Under the pieces are notes generated by a model, which saw nothing but the letters and a program-made list of their open reading frames with translations, made no database searches and had not been told where the DNA came from. Below are positions 21,085 through 32,550 of a stretch of DNA of 64,000 nt, one piece after another (position 1 is the stretch's first letter; every line of letters begins with the position of its first letter). Location: assembly GCF_040869045.1 (NCBI RefSeq), contig NC_090321.1:182809596-182873595 (forward strand), read 5' to 3'. The position numbers and the translations under genes are program-made. The DNA comes from Eurosta solidaginis. Lineage: Eukaryota; Arthropoda; Insecta; Diptera; Tephritidae.

Positions 21085-24055
21085 AGTTGTCGTTGTTGTT
21101 GTAGCAATGCTCGCCCCACCTAATAGCCGCGACCGATCACAAATTGTCATCTATATCCTATAACGGGAGTCCAAGGAAACTTGCCGTTTCAACAGGGGTG
21201 GACCATAAGGAAAGGGGTGTTAGAGGCGTTGGTTCCACATTACAATTAAAGAGATGGTTGGTGTCATGTGGTAGAGATATACGCCGCCGATAAACGCCGC
21301 CGCCGCCGCCGATTTTGGTCGTTTTTCGCACGCCGCCGCCGAATGTCAAAAATATCGGCGCGGCGTCTGGCGCGTTACTATATTTTCTACTCGTTTAAGA
21401 CTGTTTAGGCCATTTATTGTTTATGTCGAAAATTGGTCGGATATGGTCGAAAGTGGTATCAACGGATGCGCATCACTGCCAGTTAGAAGAAACTAATTGC
21501 GAAATTTAACTCTTTATAACTATTCAAAATTTATTTAAAATAACAGGCGCTTTCGATGTCAGCTTAACACGGACTTTGCATCACCCAATTCAGCAAGTTA
21601 TTAAAACAAAACACTTAATGAAAAGTTATATAATAAATTTATATGCTCACTTTGCATTTTTGAAAAAATAAATAATAAACAATTAATTCAAATAAAATGA
21701 CCCAAGGCGAACATGTTTTTAAATTGTCCTCAAGAATAAGCGAAATCAGAGATGCATAATCCTTTAGTAGGTTCTAGGGGCATAAACACTCCTTTGAAAT
21801 TATTCTTACCTCATACTTAAGTTGAGGATATATGTACGTATAAGGGTTTGAAAATCACTTGGGCTTACATTCAAACATCTGTTGTCTATTTGCGAAACTA
21901 TACATTAGGGTCTGAAATGTGAATTTTGATTTTCACACTTAATCCTTCAAAACCCAAGTCTCCCGGTTTGATATTTCCTAAAGTTGGCGGCCCTATCCAA
22001 AACTAGTCTCCTTTTACAAATGTGAATGCCTAGGCACATATATCTACCAGGTGAGGCTTTGTCCTTCGCAAGAACACTCAAAGTGGTGAAGCAAAAGCCT
22101 TCCCAAGACAGTGGAACTAATGGCCGTGTGTGGTACTACACTAACGTAGTGGACAGTCGAACTTGTCTGAAAACTGAAGCTACGCGGTCATCCATAATGA
22201 GCTCTTATATCGTAAGGCCGGAAAACAGTAGTTAACAACTTTCAACTTAAAATCCGTCGACTTTCATTCTAAATTTGATTTAACGAAGACTATTGAAATC
22301 AATGTTGTGAACACAAACGTCTGCAATCTTTGGTCTACATTTTAAAAATTTTATCCAGGGTCCTTGTAAAATTTTAATCACGTAGATGCACCTAGGATTA
22401 TACGATTTTCACCCATGACGCAATGACATCCACTTAGACTGCTTATGATTTTGAGGGCGGCATCCTTGGACGAATAGTCACTCCCTAAAGTTTCAAGGTG
22501 TTTCTCTTGTGTAGCTCGGCAGCATAGCGGGACAAAAGCATCCGTTGGAAAGTCTTCGGAGCTACACCTAGAGCTTCTAGGAAAGTGACGTCGACGAAGG
22601 TATGAGTTCGAAGTCGCAGTCCTATAGCTTCTGTACTGGCATATGGTGTGAGGCTCAGGAGGTGTGATAGCGACTGGTGGTAGGGATTCCTACTGTTCGC
22701 ACATCGGGAATTGTAGCTCTTAAAAACAGCCGAAAAAACTGGAGGCGCCGTGTGCCACGAGAGTCATGAATATTAATAGACCATTAATAGAAACCCTAAG
22801 TCGCCTTTATGCGTGACCGCCAAGGAGAGAAAAATGATTTAAAGAAATTGTGTTCGCGACTATTATTAGGAGTTAACCCTAGGTGAAACTACGCTTTGCA
22901 CGAGATATACAAGCAAAAGTGTGACTATTTTATGTATCTCTATTTCTTTTCAGCAGACGTAGCAGTACCAATTCCAAAGACCGGGGTTAGGTTCGAAGCC
23001 TCTCTGGAGCAAGCGAACGAGGGACAACCCCTTCGCAAGGAGCTACTCCTGAAAATTTTTGAACGGTCTGCGAGATTTTGATGCAAAAACCCCGGATCTT
23101 TCCGAAATGTCCAACACGTTGATTTCCTTAAATACATATAAACAAAACCTTTCCTAAATATTACTTTTTTAAATAGAAAAATCAGGCTTTTAAAGTAAGA
23201 ACACCGGCGTACGCCGGCTCGCCCCCTACGCCGCCGCCGCCTATAAAGTGATCGGCGTAAACCTCTGTCATGTGGGCACACATTGCAAGCGGGGCATACA
23301 TTTTGTATGTCGGGGTTGATTCTGGATAGGTAAGAGTTTAACCTGTTACAGTATCCAGAACGAAGTTGAGCAAGAGTGACACGCATTTCCCTGGGGAGTA
23401 TGCGTTCCTCTTCCGCGAGTTTTGAATACTTTTCTTTAAGTACTGGATTCACTGGGCAATTCCCGGCATAAAGGTCCGACGCCTGTTTATGGAGTTCACC
23501 AAAGACCTGCTTGTGTTTTTTCGCTTCATACGGCTGGGTTCTCAGGTGCCGTATTTCCTCAAAATGCTTACGGAGATGTCTCCTTAAGCCCCTAGGCGGT
23601 GCTGGTTCATCAATCAAATGTCTGTTGGGATGCCCAGGTTTCTGGGTATTCAACAGAAACTGTTTGGTCAGCATCTCATTTCTCTCCCTGATGGGGAGTA
23701 TTCTCGCCTCATTATGCAGATGGTGTTCTGGGGACATAAGAAGACAGCCCGTGGCGATTCTGAGAGCAGTATTTTGGCAGGGCTGTAATTTCTTCCAGTG
23801 GGTAATTTTTAGGCTTGGCGACCATATGGGTGACGCGTAGCACGTAATCGGCTGGCTAATTGCTTTATATGTATTCATGAGCGTTTCTTTATCTTTTCCC
23901 CAGGTACTGCCAGCGAGGGATTTGAGGATTTTGTTACGGCTCTGAATTCTCGGAACAATTTGCTGCTGCGTGCTCACCAAAATCTAGATCCGGATCAAAC
24001 GTCACACCCAAGATTTTGGGGTGTACGGCGTGAGTCCACTTCATGTTGTCTCCCG
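21085..24055 (-). pseudogene. Jockey-type LINE, 5'-truncated and split by a hAT element
   Basis: The minus-strand coding begins at about 24045 (MKWTHAVHPKILGVTFDPD). It shifts frame near 23960 and runs as one long frame to 23276, with PITCYASPIWSPSL, HNEARILPIRERNEM and LAQLRSGYCNRLNSYLSR, as in fly Jockey-type elements. The frame ends at CPACNVCPHD where the inserted hAT starts. It resumes beyond the insertion at 21271-21158 as HDTNHLFNCNVEPTPL and STPVETASFLGLPL plus stop. The 3' UTR ends in an (ACA)n-type tail at about 21085-21103. The endonuclease, fingers and palm are missing. A frame that appears to run on from 23276 to 22940 is only read-through into the hAT insert. Confidence 0.85.
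21272..23267. mobile_element. Non-autonomous hAT element, 1996 bp
   Basis: The element starts tagagatatacgccgccgat, and its right end in reverse complement starts cagaggtttacgccgatc. An 8-bp target duplication, tcatgtgg, is perfect at 21264-21271 and 23268-23275. Both subterminal regions are rich in cgccgccgc. The inside encodes no recognisable transposase. Removing it restores the LINE reading frame across the duplication, which confirms the borders. A region at 22950-23085 has a pyrimidine-tract plus AG before an open stretch; I do not recognise the product. Confidence 0.85.
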
Positions 24056-24733
24056 TAAAAAATATATTCAAGAAAAAATGTGGGCGGAAATGGGATTGCA
24101 TGTTGACAAGCCCAAACAAAATGGATTTCGAAATACAAACGACGGCAACACAGGCAGAAGTGCCTTTTCCAACGTCAAACAATTGGCTTCAATACTAAAT
24201 TTGGATGCTGAGTTCCTTCATCGTTTTTACATGATTTTAATAGCAATCTCTTGCGAGTTTCAAATAGACTCTGAGAAATTTCGAGCCTACTGTGAAAATA
24301 CGGCGGATTTGTTTTTCGCAAAGTATAGCTGGTATCCCATGTCACCAACTGTCCATAAGGTATTGGTGCATGGATGGGAAATAATCGACACATCAGTTCT
24401 GCCTGTTGGCTCTTTGGGCGAAAGTGTGTCGGAGGCCAGAAATAAATATTACAAAAGCGATAGAAGGGTACATGCTAGACAAAGTTCTAGGGTTAACAAC
24501 CTTACTGACGTCTTTCACAGGGCGTTGGACTACTCATATCCGTTAATCTCCAGTATAAGTGGTAATAAACATAGCCGTTATAAAAAAAAGAAATACCTGA
24601 AGAAGTTATGTTGGTATTACGGTTGCTATCTTTCGTCGAATCAAGCGAGCATAGCCTTGATGAATATTCTGTTTATATAGATGCTCAAGAGGCTCATTAC
24701 TTTGATATTGAATTAGAGTTAGATGATGATTAG
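24056..24733 (+). pseudogene. Transib (RAG1-like) transposase, C-terminal fragment
   Basis: An open frame from the junction with the LINE carries NDGNTGRSAF, TVHKVLVHGWEII, LPVGSLGESVSEARNKYY, VHARQSSR and TDVFHRA. The order and spacing resemble the C-terminal catalytic part of Transib transposases and vertebrate RAG1, where a region with N-x-GN, HK-L-H and E-x-x-NK precedes an ARQS/K stretch. The Glu of GESVSEARNK is the likely third catalytic residue. A frameshift in the A run near 24580-24590 separates the last part (PEEVMLVLRLLSFVESS ...), which ends at a stop at 24731-24733. The N-terminal two thirds, including the two catalytic Asp, are missing. The 3' terminus at 25047 supports the family call. 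Confidence 0.6.
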
Positions 24734-25012
24734 AATAATAACCCTTTTTTAAATAAATTTTTTGCATTTTAACTTGCTTCATTTAACTAAATTCACTTAT
24801 GTAAATATAATTAAACCTAATATAGATATGTATACACTAAATAAATGTATATACATATGTATATTATAAGTTTTTGTAAAAAAAAAAAACTTGAATTTTG
24901 ATTTTGAGGTTATATGGCAGCTATGTGAAGACGTCGTCCCATTTAACAAAAATTATCTATGAGGTTATTAGCAAATGTACGAAGTTTCAAAGTTCTAAAT
25001 ACATTTTTCTAG

Positions 25013-25047
25013 TTTATGCCAAAAAAATTGCTATTCAGACCACTGTG
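25013..25047 (-). repeat. Transib-like terminal inverted repeat end
   Basis: In reverse complement this end reads CACAGTGGTCTGAATAGC, starting with the heptamer CACAGTG shared by V(D)J recombination signals and Transib termini. It lies about 310 bp after the transposase stop codon, a plausible 3' UTR length. The next five bases, cgctc, would be the target duplication. The other end was not found. Confidence 0.5.
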
Positions 25048-28000
25048 CGCTCTACAAAACAGTTGTAAATATTCTTTACATTTATCCACCCATTAAAAAC
25101 ATAAAGTTAAAATATTGAAAAACAAAAACCTGCGCAAGTGTCGCCAGTCCTTTTTTAATACTTTATACATTTTTTTTGGACGAAGTTTTATAGCAAGCTA
25201 AATTTTCAAGACGTTAGTTCTACTATAGCATTTTTGGAATTTTTTTTGGTGGATTTTTCTTAGTTCACCCTAACGCTCCTATCATAGCGAATACCCAAAG
25301 GTATACCGAAAGCAACCCGCTTCATTGTTTTAGATTCAATAAACTAGTTTGATAACTTTTGAGGCCACTTTTTCATTTTCAAAAACCACAAAAGTTTGCG
25401 GTCACAAAAAGTTATGTAATATTAGGAAAACTTATTTTCCACGAAGGCGAGAAAATTGTGACAAATTGGTAGTAAAAAGTTCATAAACGTTACACACGTA
25501 ATTGCAGTGAATCGATACAAATTTACAAACATCTTAATTGAATTTATACCGTCTACATACAGGAGACAAAAATATATTCGTAGCGCAAAAAGCCACTTTT
25601 GTTAAACATATATACTGTTCGGAGGAATATCATCACTTCACAGCATAATCACAAGAACTTTTAAAAACACTTTGTATTTCTTTTGCCTATTCATAGAATT
25701 TTGAGTATCATTCACACAACTACCAAGTATTTAGGCTTGTACTTCCACGTATTGTATTTATTTTCCATGGGACTTTATCCCTCTTTGCTGCTCATTAAAA
25801 ATTTTACCTGAATGACTGATAAGGCCAAATTGTAATTAAATTATTTGCTAAACTAAAACTTGGTCCAAAGAAATTATCTAAAAAAGTTACCTTTTTAATC
25901 AATATCAAATATATTAAAATGCGAATGGCGTCTTCAAATATTTCTTACTTATTTAAAAACTTGACTAATTAGCTTTGCCTCTGCTAATTTAGTTGTATTT
26001 AAAAGTTTCTTGCTACTTTAACTTCAATACGTGCTTATAATAAGGCCTAATTAAAAACAGGAATTTTCAACTTGGCCAGGAAGAAATAGCGCAACTACAT
26101 AAGAGCCAACAATTAAATTTGAATTCAAATTTGAATAATTTCTATATATTCATTTAAATCGCTTTTGTAATGAGTAACTTTTTACTGTTGAAGTCATATA
26201 ATTTTAGTGTTAAATTTATGCCAATACGAACTTTTAAATATTTATACATATATGTGCGAGGGTAAATATTGGCTTTCTGGCGAGTTTTAGGCAGAGCTTT
26301 TCTTATTTGTATACTAATTCTGATACTTCTTTTTTTAAATTTATCTCTTTTTTGCTTGCAGCTCTTCTGCTACAAACGCAATGAATGCCAATCACTCCTA
26401 AAAATGAGAACAATTATTTGTTTAATTAGATTTTGCTTTTTCTCTTAAAAAGCTTTGATGAAACAAAGCCCCAAAAAAGCACGCCTTCAGTGGAAATATT
26501 CACCGATTCACATTCTTTTTTTTTTTTGCTATGTAGCACTCCCAAAGTAGTCGATTTGTTCTCGCCAGCGGTGGAATTTTATTAGAAAGCGGTTTCAGTT
26601 TCCTTCAATTTATTTTTTATTTCAAAAATCGAAAAAACTATAACAATAATTTTTTTTTTAATTTATGCAAAAATAAATTTTTTTTTTTAAGACTTATTTT
26701 ATTTTAGTTTTTTTTTTTTTAATTTGAGCAAATTTAATTATTTCTAAGAATTGAAAATAATATAAAAAATTTTTTTTAAATATTTTGTATATATTTTTTA
26801 ATTTTTGGAAAAACAATTTTTGTTGTTAGTTTTTTTAATTTACAAGAATTTATATACGTAAAACAGAGAAAATCATGTATTCAGTTCAGTATTTGGCTAA
26901 CAGTGTCTGGGAAATAAAATCTTTGATTTTTCAATTCGAAGGGGCTGCAGATGAAATGATCTAAATTTTTTTTTTTTTACAAATTCATACGGAATGGCAA
27001 AAATCTAAAGATAAAAAAAATAAAAATTGGAATAACAATTATTAAAAAGATTTTTTTCTTACAAAAATTAATCTTGAACAGAATACAAATAAATATTTCA
27101 TATCTGAGCTAACAGTGCCCGACAAATAAATTGATTCCATAAATCTTGAGTTTTTCAATTAAAATATTGCTACTTAAATATTATTTTAAAATTTATGTGA
27201 ACATAATAAAGAAGTTTAAAAATTCAAAAAAAAAAAAGACAAATTGTTTATGAAAAATTAATTTTTTTGATTAAATTAGCAACAAAATTTTATTTGTTTT
27301 CCCCTACTAGCGAGAGCAAATCAACCACTGTGCAGCGTTAATCAAAAACGCCCTAACTTTAATTGCTATTAATTTACGGCAAAGGCATAAAAAGTTTAAA
27401 TTTGTTAGCTGCAGCACATTTCATTGAAGGGTGTATAGTTAACATAGACGTATGTACTCACAGCCAGTGAATTCTCTTAAACGTGCTTAGAATGAAAATC
27501 TGGAAAATGTCGATTAGCCGTTAATCATCAATTTACCGTTTCAAATTATTCAGCGTACAACGAGTATTTGCTTAACAAGAAGAGGAACACACACAAAATG
27601 ACGTACAAAAGTACATACATTTACGTATGCGAAAAATTAAAACAATTTTGAAAAGTAACTTTATCTTTGAGTGCGAAATTTTTCAAGTGGACCCTTGGAA
27701 AACTTTTGCTATTTAATATGAAGAGTTTTTATATGGGCATTTTGATAATTTATCGGCTAAGGCGAAAATGACTGAGCTACAAACTGAGCATCATAAAGTG
27801 AGCTTGCTAGGGTACTAAAAGCGTTTTCTTTTCTGGCTAAAGTGTTACGCTTTTTGTACGCCGCGCAAGGGTTGTTGTTCTATTCTAAAAAACAGGCAAC
27901 GCATGTTCTTTGTATGCACTATAAATGTTGAACATTTTCTGGGGTAGCTGTATTAAGTTACTTAGGCAACAATTTATTTCAGAAAAGAAAACGCTATAAG

Positions 28001-28894
28001 CTTCGTATATACGACACATATATATCATAACTATGGACCTACGAGAACGTGAGGGGAAGCTGCAACAAACGAAAACTCGTTAACTAGTGTGGAAAGTTAG
28101 GTATTTATGAAATTTATGCAGTTATCAGGCATTTATACGAATAGCCTGAATGAATAATATTCTGTGCAAAAGTAGAAACCTTAAAAGTGTTTTATTACTT
28201 TTTGCTCGAATAAAGTTTAAAAGCTGAACAAAAATGATAATGACGATTTTAATATAATACTATCAGTGCAAAAGTGGTATAACCCAGACAAAAAAGGAAT
28301 GTTGTATTACTCTTTTGCCCCACTTGGTTTTTTACAGTGCTATATTATCTTCTATGCAAAAATGATACTATTAACGTCATCTCTATAAACACAAACAGGT
28401 AGTTTACCCTAGAATGTATATTCCCAGTTACATTAGCTTTTCGTTGATAGCCTCATACCGTGTTTACAATTTCTTCATGACAGTGAAATATCAGTAAATT
28501 GCTGCTAAAGGCATTTGTAAGCATATTACCCTATAACTCACTACTTATGCTAATCGAAGCAGTGTGAACAGCGATATTAACTTAGCACTAAAAATCCAAG
28601 GAGGTGAAAGGAGTTTATCACTAATAGCTACTTCAGAGCAATAGCTCTGACAAAGTGACTTTCATTGAAGGACAAATTCGAGTGCCTCTCATTTGTGCGG
28701 CAACCTTCAGAGATTTTCCCGCACTCTACAAGTATTTATGCTTTAACATTGAACAGCGTTGTTATATTTTCTTCTTTTTTATTATTATATATGTAGAATA
28801 TATAGCACGGCAATGAAATATTGGAATATTTGTTTTGGGGTCATTCTTTTCCTAATATTTTATTATTTTGAAAAATTTCGTTTCAATAAGTTTA
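25048..28894. other. 3.8-kb AT-rich tract, no gene recognised
   Basis: Long A and T runs, many stops in all frames, no repeat shared with the rest of the window and no RNA gene signature. A single ccactgtg at about 27327-27334 resembles a Transib end (in reverse complement CACAGTGGTTGATTTGC), but no partner is visible. It could be intronic or intergenic. Confidence 0.45.
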
Positions 28895-29165
28895 AGAGTT
28901 TACAGTCCTTTAGCGCAACCCAAGGGGTTTCCAGCGAAATTTATAGTATCTCCAACCCAATTGTCAACCTTACCTCCTGTTTCTTTATCAGCCGAGGCTC
29001 TGACGACCCCAAGTTTCGTGGAATTAAGGGTGGGGGCTGGATGGTCTCGAAGCTTCAATGTGGTAATCTTAAATCGTTGCCGAAATGGTCGACCTTGTAC
29101 CTTAATGTTGCTTGTTACCGGAAAGTACCGGATCTATTTCCGATAAAGGACCATCAACATCGATA
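28895..29165 (+). mobile_element. (CAA)-tailed retroelement fragment, copy D
   Basis: Contains the tccaacccaattgtcaacct block, agccgaggctctgacgaccc, then the distal block with cggatctatttccg and ggaccatcaacatcgataac. The tail itself is not preserved. Together with copy E it gives the 3' half missing from copies A-C. Confidence 0.6.
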
Positions 29166-29745
29166 ACAGTTTAAAATTCTGTGTATGTTTATTACTCACT
29201 GAACATTTTTTTGGAAGCATAACAGCACCGGCGTAAACATAGTGTGAGCTCGTTTAAGCTCAAGCGTAACAGCGTAAAAGCGTTCAAGCGAACACGCGTG
29301 AAAGCAGAATACTAGCGTTAAAGCACTACAGCGTAAAAGCGGCTGAGTGTCAAAGCATCTCAGCATGATATCGTTTGGCTCATTTCAACATGAAACCGGA
29401 TTAGAGTAATTTAGCTGTAGTAAAAAAGCGTAGTAGCGCACGGAAAATTTTGTTCTAGCGTATTACCACAAAAGCGTGAAAAAATATACTAGATCTATGT
29501 GTTTGTAGTCATAATCATAGTTGAAGTCATGTTGCTGGACGTTGTTGGACAATTTGCTGCGCACTCCTACTCCCACTGGCACTATAAATAAAACCACAAG
29601 TTTTGTTTCTTAACCGATATATTTCGACGGTAACCGTCTTCAGGGCGAAAGAATGTAATACGAGTTGGCATGGATTGCCTCATACACATACATACATATA
29701 TATGTACATCTATGTCAGTATAAGCAGCGTACTCGGACATTCTTA
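29166..29745. other. Spacer with irregular agcgtaaaagcg repeats
   Basis: At 29225-29430 a motif like agcgtaaaagcg recurs at irregular spacing in diverged form (cgtaaacatag, gcgtgaaagca, cagcgtaaaagcgg). The rest has no recognised feature. Confidence 0.35.
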
Positions 29746-30101
29746 AGGCTCCATTACTGATACTTAGCATAGACTTGACTTGACTTGGCGTAAACTTGGC
29801 AACTTAGCCACGATTATACTCCACTTGGCGCATAAAATCTGGCATCATAATCAGCGTTGAAATTTATTTTTAAATAAATGTCAATTTGTATGACAAAATG
29901 TCAAAATGAAATGGAAACAAACAAATGGCATCTCAAAATGTAAACGTCACTTAGAACTTACATAGAAAATCAAAATTCAACAGACTTCTAAGTCAAGTTA
30001 AGTTTTGAGTAATCAGTAACATACAATGTTCATTTAACAGAACTGTAAGTGACAGTTCGCAAGCCAAGTCAAGTCTATGCTAAGTATCAGTAATGGAGCC
30101 T
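29746..30101. mobile_element. PIF/Harbinger-like MITE
   Basis: The 356-bp element has 37-bp perfect terminal inverted repeats starting AGGCTCCATTACTGATACTT. It is flanked by a 3-bp duplication tta (29743-29745 and 30102-30104), as in PIF/Harbinger. The inside is AT-rich and non-coding. Confidence 0.75.
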
Positions 30102-30290
30102 TTATTGTTCAGTCGTAACTTTCCAGTTGAGTGTTTATGATAAAATTCTTTCTAATTTTATGTCCAATTAAGTGTAAGAAAATCGTTTGAAGTCCACTGC
30201 AGAGATTTCATTACACACATACCTATTTACTTAGTTACTTACTATATGTATTTACACAAACAAATATTAATTTATGTAAATATAACTTGC

Positions 30291-30650
30291 GGCCACCGTG
30301 GTGTGATGGTAGCGTGCTCCGCCTATCACACCGTATGCCCTGGGTTCAACTCCCGGGCAAAGCAACATCAAAATTTTAGAAATAAGATTTTTCAATTAGA
30401 AGAAAATTTTTCTAAGCGGGGTCGCCCCTCGGCAGTGTCTGGCAAGCGCTCCGATTGTATTTCTGCCATGAAAAGCTCTCAGTGAAAACTCATCTGCCTT
30501 GCAGATGCCGTTCGGAGTCGGCATAAAACATGTAGGTCCCGTCCGGCCAATTTGTAGGGAAAAATCAAGAGGAGCACGACGCAAATTGGAAGAGAAGCTC
30601 GGCCTTAGATCTCTTCGGAGGTTATCGCGCCTTACATTTATTTTTTATTT
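30291..30650 (+). mobile_element. tRNA-derived SINE, full-length copy S5
   Basis: The best copy in the window. It starts ggccaccgtggtgtgatggt. The tRNA-like head has an A-box-like tgatggtagcgtg and a B box, gggttcaactccc (about 30341-30353), followed by aaagcaac where a tRNA 3' end would be. The body of about 280 bp contains the inverted pair catctgccttgcagatg, then gccgttcggagtcggcat and caaattggaagagaagctcg. It ends cgcgccttacatttatttt. A 14-bp target duplication, taaatataacttgc, lies at 30277-30290 and 30651-30664. No protein is encoded. It would be transcribed by RNA polymerase III and mobilised by a partner LINE that I could not identify. Confidence 0.88.
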
Positions 30651-30664
30651 TAAATATAACTTGC

Positions 30665-31739
30665 ACATCGTTGGGGTTCAAGTATGAAATCGAATCGATT
30701 GCTAATTGAAGTGAATTTTGTTTTCAAAATAGAACTTAGATACCTTTCAAGCTTTCATTCAGGTTTCTATGCACTGAAGAAGCTATAAATGTTTATTCAA
30801 TGAGAGAATTAAGTTTGAAACTTGTTGCTGACGTAAGTGATTTTCCATTGGTTATATGCAGGCAGGTGAATGTTGTTACTCTTTTGATTATTTATAACAA
30901 ACGAGGGGGAGTTGACGTAACTAAATGTTTTAAGCAGCTTTTCATAAGATATCGTATATACATACTTAAACCCTACTTTATTTTTGGACAAAGCTCTAAT
31001 TGGATAAACAATTTTGCGTTGTTAACAATAAAGACACGTTTAGAACAATTAAGATAAAAAACAAAACTTCAAAGCAATAGGAAAATGGTAATTTGTCAAA
31101 GATATTGAGCTGATATTTTAAGCATTATTGCTTATTGCTTTTTGTGAATTGCCAAATAAATTTGCTCTACAGTAATTGATGAATTATAGTGAATTTCGCA
31201 GCTGTTTACCTACTATAAGTTAAATGCAAATTGATCAGCACGGTGTTGCATTCACGCTGCTTTGATGGTCTATTGTTTACCCAGCCAACCGCTTTGACAG
31301 TCTTCCAGAATAAAGATAATATTCATTCCGTACCTCATGTTTGTTTATCTGTGTGCTGCGCTGCCGTTGCTGTACTGTTAGCGTTTTGTAATTTTGTGAC
31401 AAAAGAAGGAAAGAGAGCCCGCGGTTTTTTATTTATTTATTTAAAATTAAAGTCGACTAAAAAATAAAGCGGTCGACTGCTAAGAAAATATTCAATTACA
31501 AGAAAAGAACGTACATAAACTTACAAGCCAAGAATTAAAGTAAATTACATATAATTATACGCATTAAAAATTTCAATTATAATAATATACAGAAAGTAAC
31601 AATAATATTGGAGTATTTATATAAGGGTCCCCAGTGGCGGGTAATCGCGAGGAGCTCAGAAGGGGGCTGACGCGACGTGCTCATAAAGGAGCCGGATGCC
31701 CAGTAGGGGGAACACACGAACTGCATGCAACAAGGTTAA
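30665..31739. other. No gene recognised
   Basis: Several short open frames of about 60-85 codons show no motif. No shared repeat was seen. Confidence 0.4.
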
Positions 31740-32550
31740 GCTATTTTATCTTATTCTATTTTATTTTATTCAATTTAATTTTGTTCTATTTTATCCCACT
31801 TTTTTAAATTATATCTAAACATTTTTTAAATTTTATTTTATTATATTTAGTTATATTTTATTTTGTTCCATATTTCTGGATTTTATTTTATTTTATTTTA
31901 CATTTTATTTTTATTTTATTTTATTTTATTTATTTTAATTTTATTTTATTTTATTTTATTTTATTTTATTTCATTTTATTTTGTTTAACTTAATTTAACT
32001 GAATTTTATTTTGTTTTATTTCAGTTTTCTTTAATTTAATTTGATTATGTGTTTTATTTAAATTAATTAAATTAAATTAAATTTAATTTAATTAAGTTTA
32101 TTATATTTTTATATTATTTTATTTTGTCTTATTTTATTTTATTTTATTTTATTTTATTTTATTTTATTTTATTTTATGTTATTTAATTAAATTCAATTCA
32201 ATTTAATTAATTTAATAATTTGGGAAAAATTTAAACAACGTGACGTCGCCTTGTTTCAATTATACCTTGTAAATCTCTTCAAAGCCTTTTCTCCTGCGAG
32301 TGGGATTCGAACCCGCACTCCTACGATGGTTGAAATGGTTACAAACGCATTCAGCCACGTCATGCATTTGTTGTTGTAAAGTTTTTCCCAATTGCCTTCT
32401 TTTGCATATATTATTCTTCTACACACCACATTCTTCGTATGTAATTATGTTAATTAAATTAAATATTACTTAAATTGTATTGTATTTTATTTTTTATTTT
32501 ATTTTATTTTATTTTATTCCAGTTTTTATTTAATTTTTGTTTTATTTTAT
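31740..32550. repeat. TTTTA pentanucleotide repeat tract
   Basis: Long stretches of imperfect ttttattttattttatttta at about 31740-32180 and 32470-32550. They are interrupted by a roughly 250-bp unique segment containing the tRNA-like sequence and its flanks. Confidence 0.8.
32293..32363 (-). pseudogene. tRNA-like sequence (tRNA pseudogene or SINE head)
   Basis: The minus strand contains an A-box-like tggctgaatgcg and a perfect B box, gggttcgaatccc, about 40 bp apart. The T arm can be folded apart from one mismatch, but the acceptor stem does not pair. This argues against a working tRNA. About 70 bp of unrelated sequence follows before an A/T-rich run, which is how a SINE would look. It differs from the S1-S6 family. 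Confidence 0.5.

Noticed and set aside
22940..23275. Arginine-rich extension of the long minus-strand LINE frame
   Set aside because: It is read-through from the LINE into the GC-rich end of the inserted hAT element.
24175..24393. Minus-strand frame over the Transib relic
   Set aside because: It is a mirror of the transposase coding strand without any recognisable domain.
30246..30687. Short frames on both strands over 30246-30687
   Set aside because: They are the SINE S5 read as protein; the same frames are broken in the other SINE copies.
32293..32363. A functional tRNA gene
   Set aside because: The boxes are good but the acceptor stem does not pair.
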